This document shows, piece by piece, positions 53,460 to 63,109 of a stretch of 64,000 bases of DNA. The DNA lies in NCBI RefSeq assembly GCF_900105535.1, contig NZ_LT629779.1, forward strand, positions 1 through 64,000, given 5' to 3'. The stretch's first letter is position 1. Each line of letters starts with the position of its first letter. The DNA comes from Pseudarthrobacter equi (GTDB lineage Bacteria; Actinomycetota; Actinomycetes; Actinomycetales; Micrococcaceae). The notes beneath the pieces are model-generated. The model did not search any database and was not told the DNA's origin. It saw only the letters and a program-made list of their open reading frames with translations. The position numbers and the translations under genes were made by a program.

Positions 53460-54956
53460 ATGACAGATACAGCAACCACCCTGTTCATCAACGGATCGTG
53501 GGAGGCCGCCGCGTCCGGCGCCGTCCGTGAAATCCGCAACCCGGCCGACGGCGAACTGGTCGCCACGGTGTCCGAGGCCGGCCAAGCAGACGCGGAGCGT
53601 GCCATCACAGCCGCCCGCGCCGCCTTCGATTCAGGCGTCTGGTCCGGCGTCCCGGCACCCGATCGCGGCGCATTCCTCCTCAAGGTCGCCGCCGGCCTGC
53701 GGGAACACCGCGAGAAGTTCGCCCGTGCCGAGTCGCTGGACACCGGCAAGCGGATGGTGGAAAGCCGCATCGACATGGATGACATCGCCGCCTGCTTCGA
53801 ATACTTCGGCAGGCTCGCCGGGCAGCAGGCGGGGCGGATTGTCGACGCCGGGAACGCCGACGTCGTGAGCCGGATCGTCTACGAACCCGTGGGCGTCTGC
53901 GGCCTGATCACGCCCTGGAATTACCCGCTCCTCCAGGCCGCCTGGAAGATCGCCCCGGCCTTGGCCGCCGGCTGCACCTTCGTCCTCAAGCCCTCCGAGC
54001 TGACCCCCTCCACCAGCATCCTGGCCATGCAGCTGCTGCACGACCTGGGCCTGCCCGACGGCGTGGCCAATCTCGTCACCGGGACCGGTCCCGAGGCGGG
54101 CGCGCCCCTTTCGGAACACCCCGCCGTCGACCTCGTCTCCTTTACCGGCGGCCTGGAAACCGGCAAGCGCATCGCCGCGGCCGCTGCCGGCACCGTCAAG
54201 AAGGTGGCGCTGGAACTCGGCGGCAAGAACCCCAACGTGGTGTTCGCGGACGCTGACTTCGACGCCGCCGTTGACAACGCCCTCAACGGCGCGTTCGTCC
54301 ACTCCGGCCAGGTCTGCTCCGCCGGCGCCCGGCTGGTGGTGGAGGAATCCATCGCCGAACGTTTCGTGGACGAACTGGTTCGCCGTGCCCAGGGCATCCG
54401 GCTGGGCGGCCCCTTCGACGAGGACGCCGAATCCGGGCCGCTGATCTCCGTCGCCCACCGGGACAAGGTCAACGCGTACGTCCAGCGCGGCATCGAGGAA
54501 GGCGCGCGGCTCCGGACCGGCGGCGCGGCACCCGAAGGCGAAAAATACGACGCCGGGTTCTACTACCAGCCCACCATTTTGGACCAGGTGCAGCGCGGCA
54601 TGTCCGTGGTCACCGACGAGGCGTTCGGCCCGGTGGTCACCGTGGAAACCTTCCGCACCGAGGACGAAGCCGTGGCCACCGCCAACGACACCGTCTACGG
54701 CCTGGCCGGCGCCGTCTGGACCCAGGACGCCGGCAAGGCGCAGCGGGTGGCGGGCAGGCTCCGGCACGGCACCATCTGGATCAACGACTACCACCCCTAC
54801 CTCCCCCAGGCCGAGTGGGGCGGCTTCGGCCAGTCCGGCGTCGGCCGCGAGCTGGGCCCCACCGGCCTTGCCGAGTACCAGGAAGCCAAGCACATCTACC
54901 AGAACACCAGCCCGCAGGTCACCGGCTGGTTCGCTGACCACAGCAAGGAGAACTAG
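53460..54956 (+). CDS. betB: Betaine aldehyde dehydrogenase
   Basis: The 498-residue NAD(P)+ aldehyde dehydrogenase starts at ATG 53460 after AGGGAGA. Catalytic residues: Asn154 (TPWNYPL), Lys177 (KPSE), Glu252 (ALELGGKNP) and nucleophile Cys286 (SGQVCSAG). [19 protein letters not shown] near the C-terminus is the pattern of betaine aldehyde dehydrogenases. It turns betaine aldehyde into glycine betaine. The stop codon touches the betA start, and control is likely by the BetI-like repressor. Confidence 0.94.
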   Translation: MTDTATTLFINGSWEAAASGAVREIRNPADGELVATVSEAGQADAERAITAARAAFDSGVWSGVPAPDRGAFLLKVAAGLREHREKFARAESLDTGKRMVESRIDMDDIAACFEYFGRLAGQQAGRIVDAGNADVVSRIVYEPVGVCGLITPWNYPLLQAAWKIAPALAAGCTFVLKPSELTPSTSILAMQLLHDLGLPDGVANLVTGTGPEAGAPLSEHPAVDLVSFTGGLETGKRIAAAAAGTVKKVALELGGKNPNVVFADADFDAAVDNALNGAFVHSGQVCSAGARLVVEESIAERFVDELVRRAQGIRLGGPFDEDAESGPLISVAHRDKVNAYVQRGIEEGARLRTGGAAPEGEKYDAGFYYQPTILDQVQRGMSVVTDEAFGPVVTVETFRTEDEAVATANDTVYGLAGAVWTQDAGKAQRVAGRLRHGTIWINDYHPYLPQAEWGGFGQSGVGRELGPTGLAEYQEAKHIYQNTSPQVTGWFADHSKEN

Positions 54957-56606
54957 ATGCACTTCGACAACATCGACGACGCCATGCAACGGGAATTCGA
55001 TTACGTCGTCATCGGCGGCGGGTCCGCCGGTGCCGCCGTGGCCGCGCGACTGAGCGAGGATCCGGACGTTACCGTGGCCCTCGTTGAGGCGGGCCCGGAC
55101 GACCGCAACCTGCCCGAAATCCTGCAGCTGGACCGCTGGATGGAACTGCTTGAATCCGGCTACGACTGGGACTACCCCGTCGAGCCGCAGGAGAACGGCA
55201 ACTCGTTCATGCGGCACGCCCGCGCCAGGGTGATGGGTGGCTGCTCCAGCCACAACTCCTGCATCGCGTTCTGGGCCCCGCGCGAGGACATCGACGAGTG
55301 GGAGTCCAAGTACGGCGCCACCGGCTGGAACGCGAACACCGCCTGGCCGCTGTACAAGCGCCTCGAAACCAACCAGGACGCCGGCCCGGACGCACCCCAC
55401 CACGGGGACTCGGGCCCCGTGCACCTGATGAACGTGCCCCCGGCCGATCCTGCCGGCGTCGCGCTCCTGGACGCCTGCGAACAGACGGGCATTCCCCGCG
55501 CCAGGTTCAACACCGGCACCACCGTGGTCAACGGCGCCAACTTCTTCCAGATCAACCGCCGGGCGGACGGCACCAGGTCCTCCAGTTCGGTGTCCTACAT
55601 CCACCCCATCATCGAGCGGGACAACTTCACCCTGCTGACAGGCCTCCGCGCCCGCCAGCTGGTGTTCGATGCGGACAAGCGCTGCACCGGCGTGGACGTG
55701 GTGGACGGAGCGTTCGGACGCACCCACCGGCTCTCCGCGCGGCAGGAAGTCATCCTGTCCACCGGCGCCATCGATTCGCCCAAGCTGCTCATGCTCTCCG
55801 GCATCGGCCCGGCCCAACACCTCGCCGCCCACGGTATTGAGGTCCTGGTGGACTCCCCCGGCGTGGGTGAGAACCTGCAGGACCACCCCGAAGGCGTGGT
55901 GCAGTTCGAGGCCAGGCAGCCCATGGTGCAGACCTCAACGCAGTGGTGGGAGATCGGCATCTTCACCCCCACCGAGGACGGCCTGGACCGCCCGGACCTG
56001 ATGATGCACTACGGCTCCGTCCCGTTCGACATGAACACCCTGCGGCACGGCTACCCCACCACGGAGAACGGCTTCAGCCTTACCCCCAACGTCACCCACG
56101 CCCGCTCCCGCGGGACAGTGCGGCTGCGCAGCCGCGACTTCCGGGACAAGCCGATGGTGGATCCGCGCTACTTCACGGACCCGGACGGCCACGACATGCG
56201 CGTCATGGTGGCCGGCATCCGCAAGGCCAGGGAGATCGCCGCCCAGCCCGCCATGGCGGAATGGACGGGCCGCGAGCTTTCGCCCGGCATTGAGGCGCAG
56301 ACGGACGAGGAACTGCAGGACTACATCCGCAAGACCCACAACACCGTCTACCACCCGGTGGGCACCGTCCGGATGGGAGCGGACGACGACGGGATGTCAC
56401 CTTTGGACGCCCGGTTGCGGGTCAAGGGGGTCACCGGGCTCCGGGTCGCCGATGCGTCCGTCATGCCTGAGCACGTCACGGTCAACCCCAACATCACGGT
56501 GATGATGATCGGCGAGCGCTGCGCCGATCTGGTCAAGGCGGATTACGCCGGCGCCGGCAGCTCCGCGGCAACGGCAGAGGAGGAATTCGCCCCTTCCTTC
56601 GCCTGA
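54957..56606 (+). CDS. betA: Choline dehydrogenase (GMC oxidoreductase)
   Basis: The 549-residue FAD enzyme begins directly after the betB stop. DYVVIGGGSAGAAVAARLSE is the FAD-binding motif; the region ARVMGGCSSHNSCIAFWAPR, STGAIDSPKLLMLSGIGPAQ, and the catalytic pair in NTVYHPVGTVRMG and VTVNPNITVMMIGERCADLV complete the GMC family pattern. It oxidises choline to betaine aldehyde, and often on to betaine. The first ~12 residues and the acidic tail (~20) extend beyond typical family ends. Confidence 0.93.
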   Translation: MHFDNIDDAMQREFDYVVIGGGSAGAAVAARLSEDPDVTVALVEAGPDDRNLPEILQLDRWMELLESGYDWDYPVEPQENGNSFMRHARARVMGGCSSHNSCIAFWAPREDIDEWESKYGATGWNANTAWPLYKRLETNQDAGPDAPHHGDSGPVHLMNVPPADPAGVALLDACEQTGIPRARFNTGTTVVNGANFFQINRRADGTRSSSSVSYIHPIIERDNFTLLTGLRARQLVFDADKRCTGVDVVDGAFGRTHRLSARQEVILSTGAIDSPKLLMLSGIGPAQHLAAHGIEVLVDSPGVGENLQDHPEGVVQFEARQPMVQTSTQWWEIGIFTPTEDGLDRPDLMMHYGSVPFDMNTLRHGYPTTENGFSLTPNVTHARSRGTVRLRSRDFRDKPMVDPRYFTDPDGHDMRVMVAGIRKAREIAAQPAMAEWTGRELSPGIEAQTDEELQDYIRKTHNTVYHPVGTVRMGADDDGMSPLDARLRVKGVTGLRVADASVMPEHVTVNPNITVMMIGERCADLVKADYAGAGSSAATAEEEFAPSFA

Positions 56607-56726
56607 CGGGCACGGCACTGCGGCAGCGGGCTTAATATGGCCACGCCGCGTGCACGCCGCCCCTCCGACTCAGCCGCGCCCCAGGGCGGCCGATCCCATC
56701 GTGCTTTTCTGATTTAGGAGTCCACA

Positions 56727-58358
56727 GTGGAACCCAGCAAGAGTATTGATTCAAGCGGCATGGACGAATTTGGCTACACCCAGACCCTGGACCGCAGCAT
56801 CGGCAAGTTCGCCAGCTTCGCTGCAGGCGTCAGCTACATTTCCATCCTCACCGGCGTTTTCCAGCTGTTCTATTTCGGCTTCTCCATGGCCGGCCCCGCG
56901 TACGCGTGGTCCTGGCCCATCGTGTTCGTGGGCCAGCTGATGGTGGCCCTCTGTTTTGCCGAGCTCGCCGGCCGCTACCCGGTGGCCGGTTCGGTCTACA
57001 ACTGGGCCAAGCGGCTGGCGTCCGGGACGTCGTCCTGGCTGGCCGGCTGGCTGCTGCTGCTGTCGTCCATCATGGCGCTGGGCTCGGTGGCGCTGGCACT
57101 GCAGATCACGCTGCCGCAACTCTGGTCCGGCTTCCAGTTCGTCGGCGACGGTACCGGCCCGTTCGATTTCGCCATGAACGGCGTGGTGCTGGCCACCATC
57201 ATGATCACCATCTCCACCCTGATCAACGCCTTCGGCGTGAAGCTGATGACGCGGATCAACAGCATCGGCGTCTTCGTGGAGCTGGTGGCGGCGGTGCTGC
57301 TGATCCTCGCCCTGGGCTGGCATGTGGTGCGCGGGCCGGAGGTCTTCTTCGATACGGCGGGCTTCGGCGAGGGGCACGACCTCGGTTTCTTCGGCGTCTT
57401 CCTGATCGGGGCCATGGCCTCCGGCTACGTCATGTACGGCTTCGACACCGCCAGCTCGCTGGGTGAGGAGACCAAGGACCCCAAGAAGACGGCGCCCAAG
57501 GCCATCCTCCGCGCCGTCACCGCGTCGTTCCTGCTGGGCGGGCTCATCCTGCTGTTCGGGATCCTTGCCGCACCGGACCTCACCGATCCGAAGGTGGGAT
57601 CGGCCGACGGCGGCTTGCAGTACATCGTGCTCAGTGTCCTGGGCGGCCCGTTCGGCAAGGCGTTCCTGGCCTGCATCGTGGTGGCTGTGGTGGTGTGCAC
57701 CCTGGCCGTCCACGCTGCTGCGATCCGGATGATGTTCGCCATGGCCCGGGACAACAACCTGCCGTTCAGCCGGCAGCTCAGCAAGGTGGACCCGGTCCGC
57801 CGCACCCCCACCGTGGCTGCCATTGTCGTCGGCATCCTGGCGGTCCTGCCGCTGCTGATCAACGTGATGCAGCCGGCCATCTTCACCATCCTGTCCAGCA
57901 TCAGCATCGTGCTGATCTATATGTCCTACCTGCTGGTGACGGTTCCACTGCTGCGCAAGCGGCTTCTGAAGAAGTGGCCGCTGGCCGATGCCGACGGTGC
58001 CGAGCCAGGGTTCTGCATGGGCAAGTGGGGGCTGCCGGTGAACATCCTCGCGGTCCTGTGGGGCGGTGCCATGACGGTGAACCTGATCTGGCCGCGGCCG
58101 GAGATCTACAACTCGGTGCCGCCCTTCGAGTGGTACCTGCAGTGGGGCGGCGTTCTGTTCGTGGCTGCCGTGACCGGCGGCGGGGCCCTGCTGTACCGGC
58201 TGAAGATCAGGCACCAGACAGGCGTGCTGGCCGAGCACGCCGCCGCAGTGGCAGCCCACCCGTCCGCAGGCCCGGCCCCGGACGCTGCTCCGGCTGAATC
58301 TCTTCCAGCCGACCCTGTTCCGGCCGAGGAGGGGGCCGTCGCGGTCAAGGTGCCCTAG
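56727..58358 (+). CDS. APC-family permease of the choline/betaine locus
   Basis: The 543-residue protein starts at the GTG at 56727, 7-8 bp after TTAGGAG. It has 12 membrane helices with APC-family features: FAAGVSYISILTGVFQLFYF, CFAELAGRYPVAGSVYNWAK, VMYGFDTASSLGEETKDPKK and AIRMMFAMARDNNLPFSRQL. A Pro/Ala-rich cytoplasmic tail of ~50 residues follows. Being between betA and gbcA, it probably imports choline or a related amine, unlike the BCCT carriers common in other bacteria. A strong hairpin ends this transcript. Confidence 0.88.
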   Translation: MEPSKSIDSSGMDEFGYTQTLDRSIGKFASFAAGVSYISILTGVFQLFYFGFSMAGPAYAWSWPIVFVGQLMVALCFAELAGRYPVAGSVYNWAKRLASGTSSWLAGWLLLLSSIMALGSVALALQITLPQLWSGFQFVGDGTGPFDFAMNGVVLATIMITISTLINAFGVKLMTRINSIGVFVELVAAVLLILALGWHVVRGPEVFFDTAGFGEGHDLGFFGVFLIGAMASGYVMYGFDTASSLGEETKDPKKTAPKAILRAVTASFLLGGLILLFGILAAPDLTDPKVGSADGGLQYIVLSVLGGPFGKAFLACIVVAVVVCTLAVHAAAIRMMFAMARDNNLPFSRQLSKVDPVRRTPTVAAIVVGILAVLPLLINVMQPAIFTILSSISIVLIYMSYLLVTVPLLRKRLLKKWPLADADGAEPGFCMGKWGLPVNILAVLWGGAMTVNLIWPRPEIYNSVPPFEWYLQWGGVLFVAAVTGGGALLYRLKIRHQTGVLAEHAAAVAAHPSAGPAPDAAPAESLPADPVPAEEGAVAVKVP

Positions 58359-58389
58359 GCGGCGCCACCGCCTCCTGTACAACGCACAG

Positions 58390-58434
58390 GGAAGGGCCGA
58401 CGACGGCACGCGCCAGGCCGTCGTCGGCCCTTCC
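58390..58434 (+). terminator. Terminator after the bet operon
   Basis: GGAAGGGCCGACGACGGC (58390-58407) pairs perfectly over 18 bp with its complement at 58417-58434 around a 9-base loop. It separates the bet genes from gbcA. The rest of 58359-58822 holds no gene; TTGACA at 58582-58587 may be the gbcA -35 box. Confidence 0.85.
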
Positions 58435-58822
58435 GTGCTGCCCGCCTGCAGGAGGGAATCCGTTGCTTTTTGACGGGGCCGCACCGGCGCCCGACGGGCC
58501 ACTCAGCCGCCATGCCGCGGCGCCCTGCCGTACTCCGATGTCAAGACATTTCTGTGGCCGCGGCCACGTGTTTGTAACTACTTGACAGTCGGCGTGGCAT
58601 ACGTCACGCTGTTGCACATCATGATTGTTGTTGCGTAAGACGCATGCGGAAGGACCCCAAGATGGAGAGGCTTGCCAAAAGCTCAATCCGGACACCCGGT
58701 CTTCTTCCGCGTCGATCCTCCCCCACCTCGTAACGGCGACATTCCGACACCGTGAGTTGCCTCCACCAACTCCGAAGTCTCCCCACCAACCGCATACTTA
58801 CCCAGCCTCCCGGGAGGAAAAA

Positions 58823-60127
58823 ATGACTGCTCCAGTGAACGTGCCCCTCAACTCACGCGGAAAACTCGCTGCGACTTTGCCTGCAGAGCAGCAGGCAGAG
58901 ATCGCAGCGCTGTTCGAGTTCCGGCGCACGGGCTACTCCCTCGACGCCCCCTTCTACACCGACCCCACGATCTTCAAGATCGACATGGAGGCCATCTTCG
59001 GCCAGCACTGGATCTTTGCCGGCAGCGTTGCCGAGCTGCCCGAGCCAGGCGACTACATCACTGTCGATTACGGCCCCTATTCCCTGATCGTGCTCCGCAA
59101 CGATGACGGCGGCGTCAACGTCCTGCACAACGTCTGCCGCCACCGCGGTGCCCGCGTCCTGACCGAGAATGCCGGTTCCACCGGTAACCTCGTCTGCGGC
59201 TACCACTCCTGGACCTACTCCCCCGAGGGCAACCTGATCCACGCCTCCGCTCCCGGCGAAGCCAAGTTCGACAAGAACTGCTTCGCCCTCAAGCGGGCCC
59301 ACAGCCGCGAGGTGGCCGGCCTCATCTTCGTCTGCATCGCCAACGAGCCGCCCACGGACTTCGATGAGACCTCGAAGATCTTCGAGCCGTACCTGGCACC
59401 GCATGACCTGTCCAAGACGAAGATTGCCTACCAGCAGAACATCATCGAAGAGGGCAACTGGAAGCTCGTCATGGAGAACAACCGTGAGTGCTACCACTGC
59501 GACGGGCACCCGGAACTCGCCTGCTCCCTCTTCCCCACCTGGGGCCTGACGGAAGGCCTGATTCCCACCCACCTCGAGGAGGTGTGGGACCGCAACAAGG
59601 AAGCACAGTCCTCGCTCGAGGAGCGGTGCCGCCGCTACGGCCTCCCCTACGAGGTGGTCGAGGAACTGGACACCCGCATCGCAGGCATCCGCATCTCCCG
59701 GGAATCCCTTGACGGAGAAGGCGAATCCTTCTCCGCCGACGGCCGCCGGCTCTCCAAGAAGCTGCTCGGTGACCTGCGGGACTTCCGCCTGGGCCGCTGC
59801 TCAATGCACCTGCAGCCGAACAGCTGGTTCCACTTCCAGAGCGACCACGTCATCACCTTCGGCGTCTTCCCCATCAACGAACACCAGACCCTGGTCCGCA
59901 CCACCTGGCTGGTGGCCGACGACGCCGTGGAAGGCGTCGACTACGACCGTGAGAAGCTGACCTACACCTGGGAGCAGACCAACATCCAGGACAAGGCGTT
60001 CGTTGAGCTGTGCCAGCAGGGCGCAGCAAGCCCGGCGTACGAGCCCGGCCCGTACATGAAGAGCGAATACCAGGTGGAGGCCTTCATCAACTGGTACGTG
60101 CAGCGGGTGCAGGAGCACTTGGCATGA
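58823..60127 (+). CDS. gbcA: Glycine betaine demethylase, Rieske oxygenase subunit
   Basis: ATG 58823 follows GGGAGGA closely. The 434-residue protein is a Rieske-type ring-hydroxylating-like oxygenase: [2Fe-2S] ligands Cys105/His107 and Cys125/His128 (VCRHRGA, CGYHSWTYSPEG), and the mononuclear iron site in KLVMENNRECYHCDGHPELA. In the context of betB-betA, a linked reductase and fdhA, it is most likely GbcA, which removes one methyl group of glycine betaine, giving dimethylglycine and formaldehyde. The stop overlaps the start of the reductase gene (ATGA). Confidence 0.9.
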   Translation: MTAPVNVPLNSRGKLAATLPAEQQAEIAALFEFRRTGYSLDAPFYTDPTIFKIDMEAIFGQHWIFAGSVAELPEPGDYITVDYGPYSLIVLRNDDGGVNVLHNVCRHRGARVLTENAGSTGNLVCGYHSWTYSPEGNLIHASAPGEAKFDKNCFALKRAHSREVAGLIFVCIANEPPTDFDETSKIFEPYLAPHDLSKTKIAYQQNIIEEGNWKLVMENNRECYHCDGHPELACSLFPTWGLTEGLIPTHLEEVWDRNKEAQSSLEERCRRYGLPYEVVEELDTRIAGIRISRESLDGEGESFSADGRRLSKKLLGDLRDFRLGRCSMHLQPNSWFHFQSDHVITFGVFPINEHQTLVRTTWLVADDAVEGVDYDREKLTYTWEQTNIQDKAFVELCQQGAASPAYEPGPYMKSEYQVEAFINWYVQRVQEHLA

Positions 60128-61530
60128 TTGAGCTCCTCTCTGAAACGGCGGCTGTCCAGGAGCCGCAGCGTATCCGCGGCCTGGAGATGCCGTGGAACAG
60201 GGTGATGGGCACCACCGAGGGACCCGCAGGCGCCGCGCGCGCCCTGGGGCCCTGGCACCCGCAGGAGTTCATGGCTGAATGCGTTGAGACCGTCCCCGAA
60301 GCGGGCGGCATGATGACGTTCGTGTTCCGCCGCTGCGACGGGGCTCCCCTGGCGTTCCGTGCGGGCCAATACGTGAACATTGCCTTCCCGGTGAACGGCG
60401 AAGACCAGGAGCCGGTGGACCGCAGCTACTCGCTGTCCAGCTCGCCCACGGAACCCTGGACCTTCAGCGTCACCGTCAAGCGCGACGCCGGCGGACTGGT
60501 TTCACCGTGGGTGCACGACAACGTGCGGCCGGGCACCGTCCTGGACATGCTGGGACCTGTGGGTGCATTCCACCTGCCCGATGCGGACCGGCGCGCACGG
60601 TACCTTTTCCTGGCGGCCGGCGCCGGCATCACGCCTATCATGTCGATGCTGCGGACCATCCACGACCTGCCCGGAACAGCCGACGTGGTGGTCCTCTACC
60701 ACGGCGCCGAAGCCGGCGGCTTCGCCTTCCACCGGGAGCTTGCCTACATCGCTTCCGTGGACTCGCGCGTCAAGGTCTTCTACGCCCTGGGCGACCGCGG
60801 CAGGCCCGACGAATGGGAAGGCTTCAAGGGACGGTTGTCCGCCGCGATGATCGACGAGGTGGCCCCCGACGCCAACGGCCGGCAGGTGTACGCCTGCGGC
60901 CCGGAGGGTTACCTGAACACCGCTACTGAGCTGCTGAAAAAGGTGGGCGTCGACGACACCTCCATCTACATGGAGTTCTTCTCGGGCGACCGGCAGACCC
61001 TCCTCGAATACCAGGCGGAGCTCGCGCTTGCAGCCGACATTGCCGAAGAAATCGCCGAGGAAATCGCCGATTCAGCCGAGGACTACTACGAGGGCCAGCC
61101 CGCCGCGTTCGGCATGTACGAGCCCGGCTACGACGAGGACGGAACCCTGCAGGCTTCCGGCATGCCGCTGGAAGCGGTGGACCCGGACGCTCCGGCCGCA
61201 GAGACCACCGGCACCGCGCCCGAAACAAGCGCTCCCGATGCCTCCAGCTTCGAGACCGTGGGAACCGGCAGCCTCACGCTGTCCTTCATGCGCACCGGCA
61301 TCAATGTGCGGATCGACCCGGAGCTGCCCATCCTCGAGGTGGCACAGCGTGCGGGTGTCCGGATCGGCGCCAACTGCAAGGAGGGCATGTGCGGTTCCTG
61401 CAAGGTGGTCAAGCTGTCCGGTGAGGTGGACATGAACCACCAGGGTGGAATTCGCAAGCGGGAAATCGACGCCGGCAAGTTCCTGCCCTGCTGTTCCACC
61501 GCGCGCACCGACATGGTGATCGACGCCTAG
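60124..61530 (+). CDS. gbcB: Glycine betaine demethylase, reductase subunit with long acidic linker
   Basis: The 468-residue reductase starts inside the gbcA stop (ATGA). Domains: FAD domain with DRSYSLSSSP, NAD(P)H domain with AAGAGITPIMSML and YACGPEGYLN, and a C-terminal plant-type [2Fe-2S] ferredoxin domain, CKEGMCGSCKVV with a final CCSTA. Between residues ~295 and ~375 lies an unusually long acidic Ala/Glu/Asp/Pro-rich linker (AADIAEEIAEEIADSAEDYY...), not seen in short family members. It passes electrons from NAD(P)H to the GbcA Rieske centre. Confidence 0.9.
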   Translation: MIELLSETAAVQEPQRIRGLEMPWNRVMGTTEGPAGAARALGPWHPQEFMAECVETVPEAGGMMTFVFRRCDGAPLAFRAGQYVNIAFPVNGEDQEPVDRSYSLSSSPTEPWTFSVTVKRDAGGLVSPWVHDNVRPGTVLDMLGPVGAFHLPDADRRARYLFLAAGAGITPIMSMLRTIHDLPGTADVVVLYHGAEAGGFAFHRELAYIASVDSRVKVFYALGDRGRPDEWEGFKGRLSAAMIDEVAPDANGRQVYACGPEGYLNTATELLKKVGVDDTSIYMEFFSGDRQTLLEYQAELALAADIAEEIAEEIADSAEDYYEGQPAAFGMYEPGYDEDGTLQASGMPLEAVDPDAPAAETTGTAPETSAPDASSFETVGTGSLTLSFMRTGINVRIDPELPILEVAQRAGVRIGANCKEGMCGSCKVVKLSGEVDMNHQGGIRKREIDAGKFLPCCSTARTDMVIDA

Positions 61531-61593
61531 CCGCCCCCTCAAACTGCGGGCGCCGCCCGCCCCATGATTCACCGCAAGTGAAAAGTAAAACAA

Positions 61594-61632
61594 CACGGAA
61601 GGTCTGATGCACCAAGCGTCGGGCCTTCCGTG
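61594..61632 (+). terminator. Hairpin between gbcB and fdhA
   Basis: CACGGAAGG (61594-61602) pairs with CCTTCCGTG (61624-61632) around a ~21-base loop. It is a weak terminator or attenuator; fdhA starts 33 bp later, so read-through is likely. Confidence 0.5.
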
Positions 61633-61664
61633 GCAATCAAATGCCAACCATAGGAGCCATGCCC

Positions 61665-62876
61665 ATGTCAGGTAACAAAGCCGTTGCGTACAAGGAGCCC
61701 GGGGTCGTCGAAATCATCGATACCCCCTACCCCACCTTCGAACTGCAGGCCGGCCCCGGCGTCAATCCCATCAATGTTGGCCGGAAGGTTCCGCACGGGG
61801 TCATCCTGCGCACCGTAAGCACCAACATCTGCGGTTCGGACCAGCACATGGTCCGCGGCCGCACCACCGCCCCGGCTGGACTCGTCCTGGGGCACGAAAT
61901 CACCGGTGAAGTCATTGAGGCCGGGCCGGACGTCGAGTTCATCAAGGTGGGGGACATCGTCTCGGTCCCCTTCAACATCTCCTGTGGCCGCTGCCGGAAC
62001 TGCAAGGAGCGCAAGACCGGAATCTGCCTGAACGTCAACCCGGACCGTCCAGGGTCCGCCTACGGTTACGTGGATATGGGTGGGTGGGTTGGCGGCCAGG
62101 CCGAATACGTCCTGGTCCCCTACGCCGACTGGAACCTCCTGCGCTTCCCGGACCGCGACCAGGCCCTTGAGAAGATCATGGACCTGACCATGCTCTCCGA
62201 CATCCTGCCCACCGGTTTCCATGGCGCCGTCACAGCGGGTGTCGGCGTCGGCTCCACCGTCTACGTTGCCGGAGCGGGACCCGTGGGCCTTGCCGCGGCC
62301 GCAAGCGCGCAGCTGCTGGGTGCAGCGGTGGTCATCGTCGGAGACCTCAATGAGGACCGCCTGGCCCAGGCCCGGTCCTTCGGCTGCGAAACCGTCAACG
62401 TGGCCAACGGCGACCCCGCCGACCAGATCGAGCAGATCCTCGGCGTCCGGGAAGTGGATTCCGGAATCGACGCCGTCGGCTTCGAAGCCCGCGGACACGG
62501 CCACGGCGCCCAGGAGGCACCGGCCACGGTGCTCAATTCGCTGATGGACATCACCACCGCCGGCGGGTCCGTCGGCATTCCCGGCCTCTACGTCACCGGA
62601 GATCCGGGCGCCGCGGATGAGGCAGCCCAGAAGGGCAGCCTGTCCCTGTCGCTGGGCACGGGCTGGGCCAAGTCCCTTTCCTTCGCCACCGGCCAGTGCC
62701 CGGTGATGAAGTACAACCGGCAGCTGATGATGGCGATCCTGCATGACAGGATCCACATCGCCAAGGCCGTCAACGCCACGGCCATCTCGCTCGAAGACGC
62801 CCCCCGCGGTTACGCGGAATTCGATGCCGGAGCGGCCACGAAGTACGTCCTGAACCCGAACGGCTACCTCAACTAA
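61665..62876 (+). CDS. fdhA: Glutathione-independent formaldehyde dehydrogenase (zinc ADH family)
   Basis: ATG 61665 (MSGNKAVAYKEPGVVEIIDT) is chosen because AGGAG lies 8 bp before it; ATG 61641 is an alternative with no such site. The 403-residue protein has catalytic zinc ligands in NICGSDQHMVRG and GHEITGEV, structural zinc cysteines CGRCRNCKERKTGIC, and the NAD-binding AGAGPVGLAAAASA. PNGYLN ends the chain, as in Pseudomonas putida-type formaldehyde dehydrogenase. It oxidises formaldehyde released by GbcAB to formate. Confidence 0.92.
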   Translation: MSGNKAVAYKEPGVVEIIDTPYPTFELQAGPGVNPINVGRKVPHGVILRTVSTNICGSDQHMVRGRTTAPAGLVLGHEITGEVIEAGPDVEFIKVGDIVSVPFNISCGRCRNCKERKTGICLNVNPDRPGSAYGYVDMGGWVGGQAEYVLVPYADWNLLRFPDRDQALEKIMDLTMLSDILPTGFHGAVTAGVGVGSTVYVAGAGPVGLAAAASAQLLGAAVVIVGDLNEDRLAQARSFGCETVNVANGDPADQIEQILGVREVDSGIDAVGFEARGHGHGAQEAPATVLNSLMDITTAGGSVGIPGLYVTGDPGAADEAAQKGSLSLSLGTGWAKSLSFATGQCPVMKYNRQLMMAILHDRIHIAKAVNATAISLEDAPRGYAEFDAGAATKYVLNPNGYLN

Positions 62877-62914
62877 GCCGCGGGCCACGCGGGGTCTCCC
62901 CCAGGCAGATTCGA

Positions 62915-62961
62915 GCGGGCCGCTGCACCACCCAGGCCATACGGGTGGTGCGGCGGCCCGC
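62915..62961. terminator. Terminator after fdhA
   Basis: GCGGGCCGCTGCACCACCC pairs with GGGTGGTGCGGCGGCCCGC over about 19 bp (one mismatch) around a 9-base loop. Confidence 0.8.
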
Positions 62962-63040
62962 GTCAGTTAAGGAAGGGCCTACAGCCACTGCTCCCACACG
63001 GTCAGCTGCAGCCTGCAGGTTTCCTCCGAAGCAGCCCCCA

Positions 63041-63090
63041 GGGAAGGGCCTGCGACGGCGCTCTCCTCGCCGCCGTCGTCGTCCCTTCCC
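63041..63090. terminator. Terminator facing the flavin monooxygenase gene
   Basis: GGGAAGGGCCTGCGACGGCG pairs with CGCCG...GTCGTCGTCCCTTCCC around a ~10-base loop. It lies 20 bp beyond the minus-strand stop at 63110 and can end that transcript. Its stem resembles the hairpin at 58390. Confidence 0.75.
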
Positions 63091-63109
63091 CGCCAGGTTG
63101 CAGTACGCA

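Noticed and set aside
53631..55886. 751-residue open frame antisense to betB/betA
   Set aside because: It spans two clear enzymes on the other strand and shows no domain pattern.
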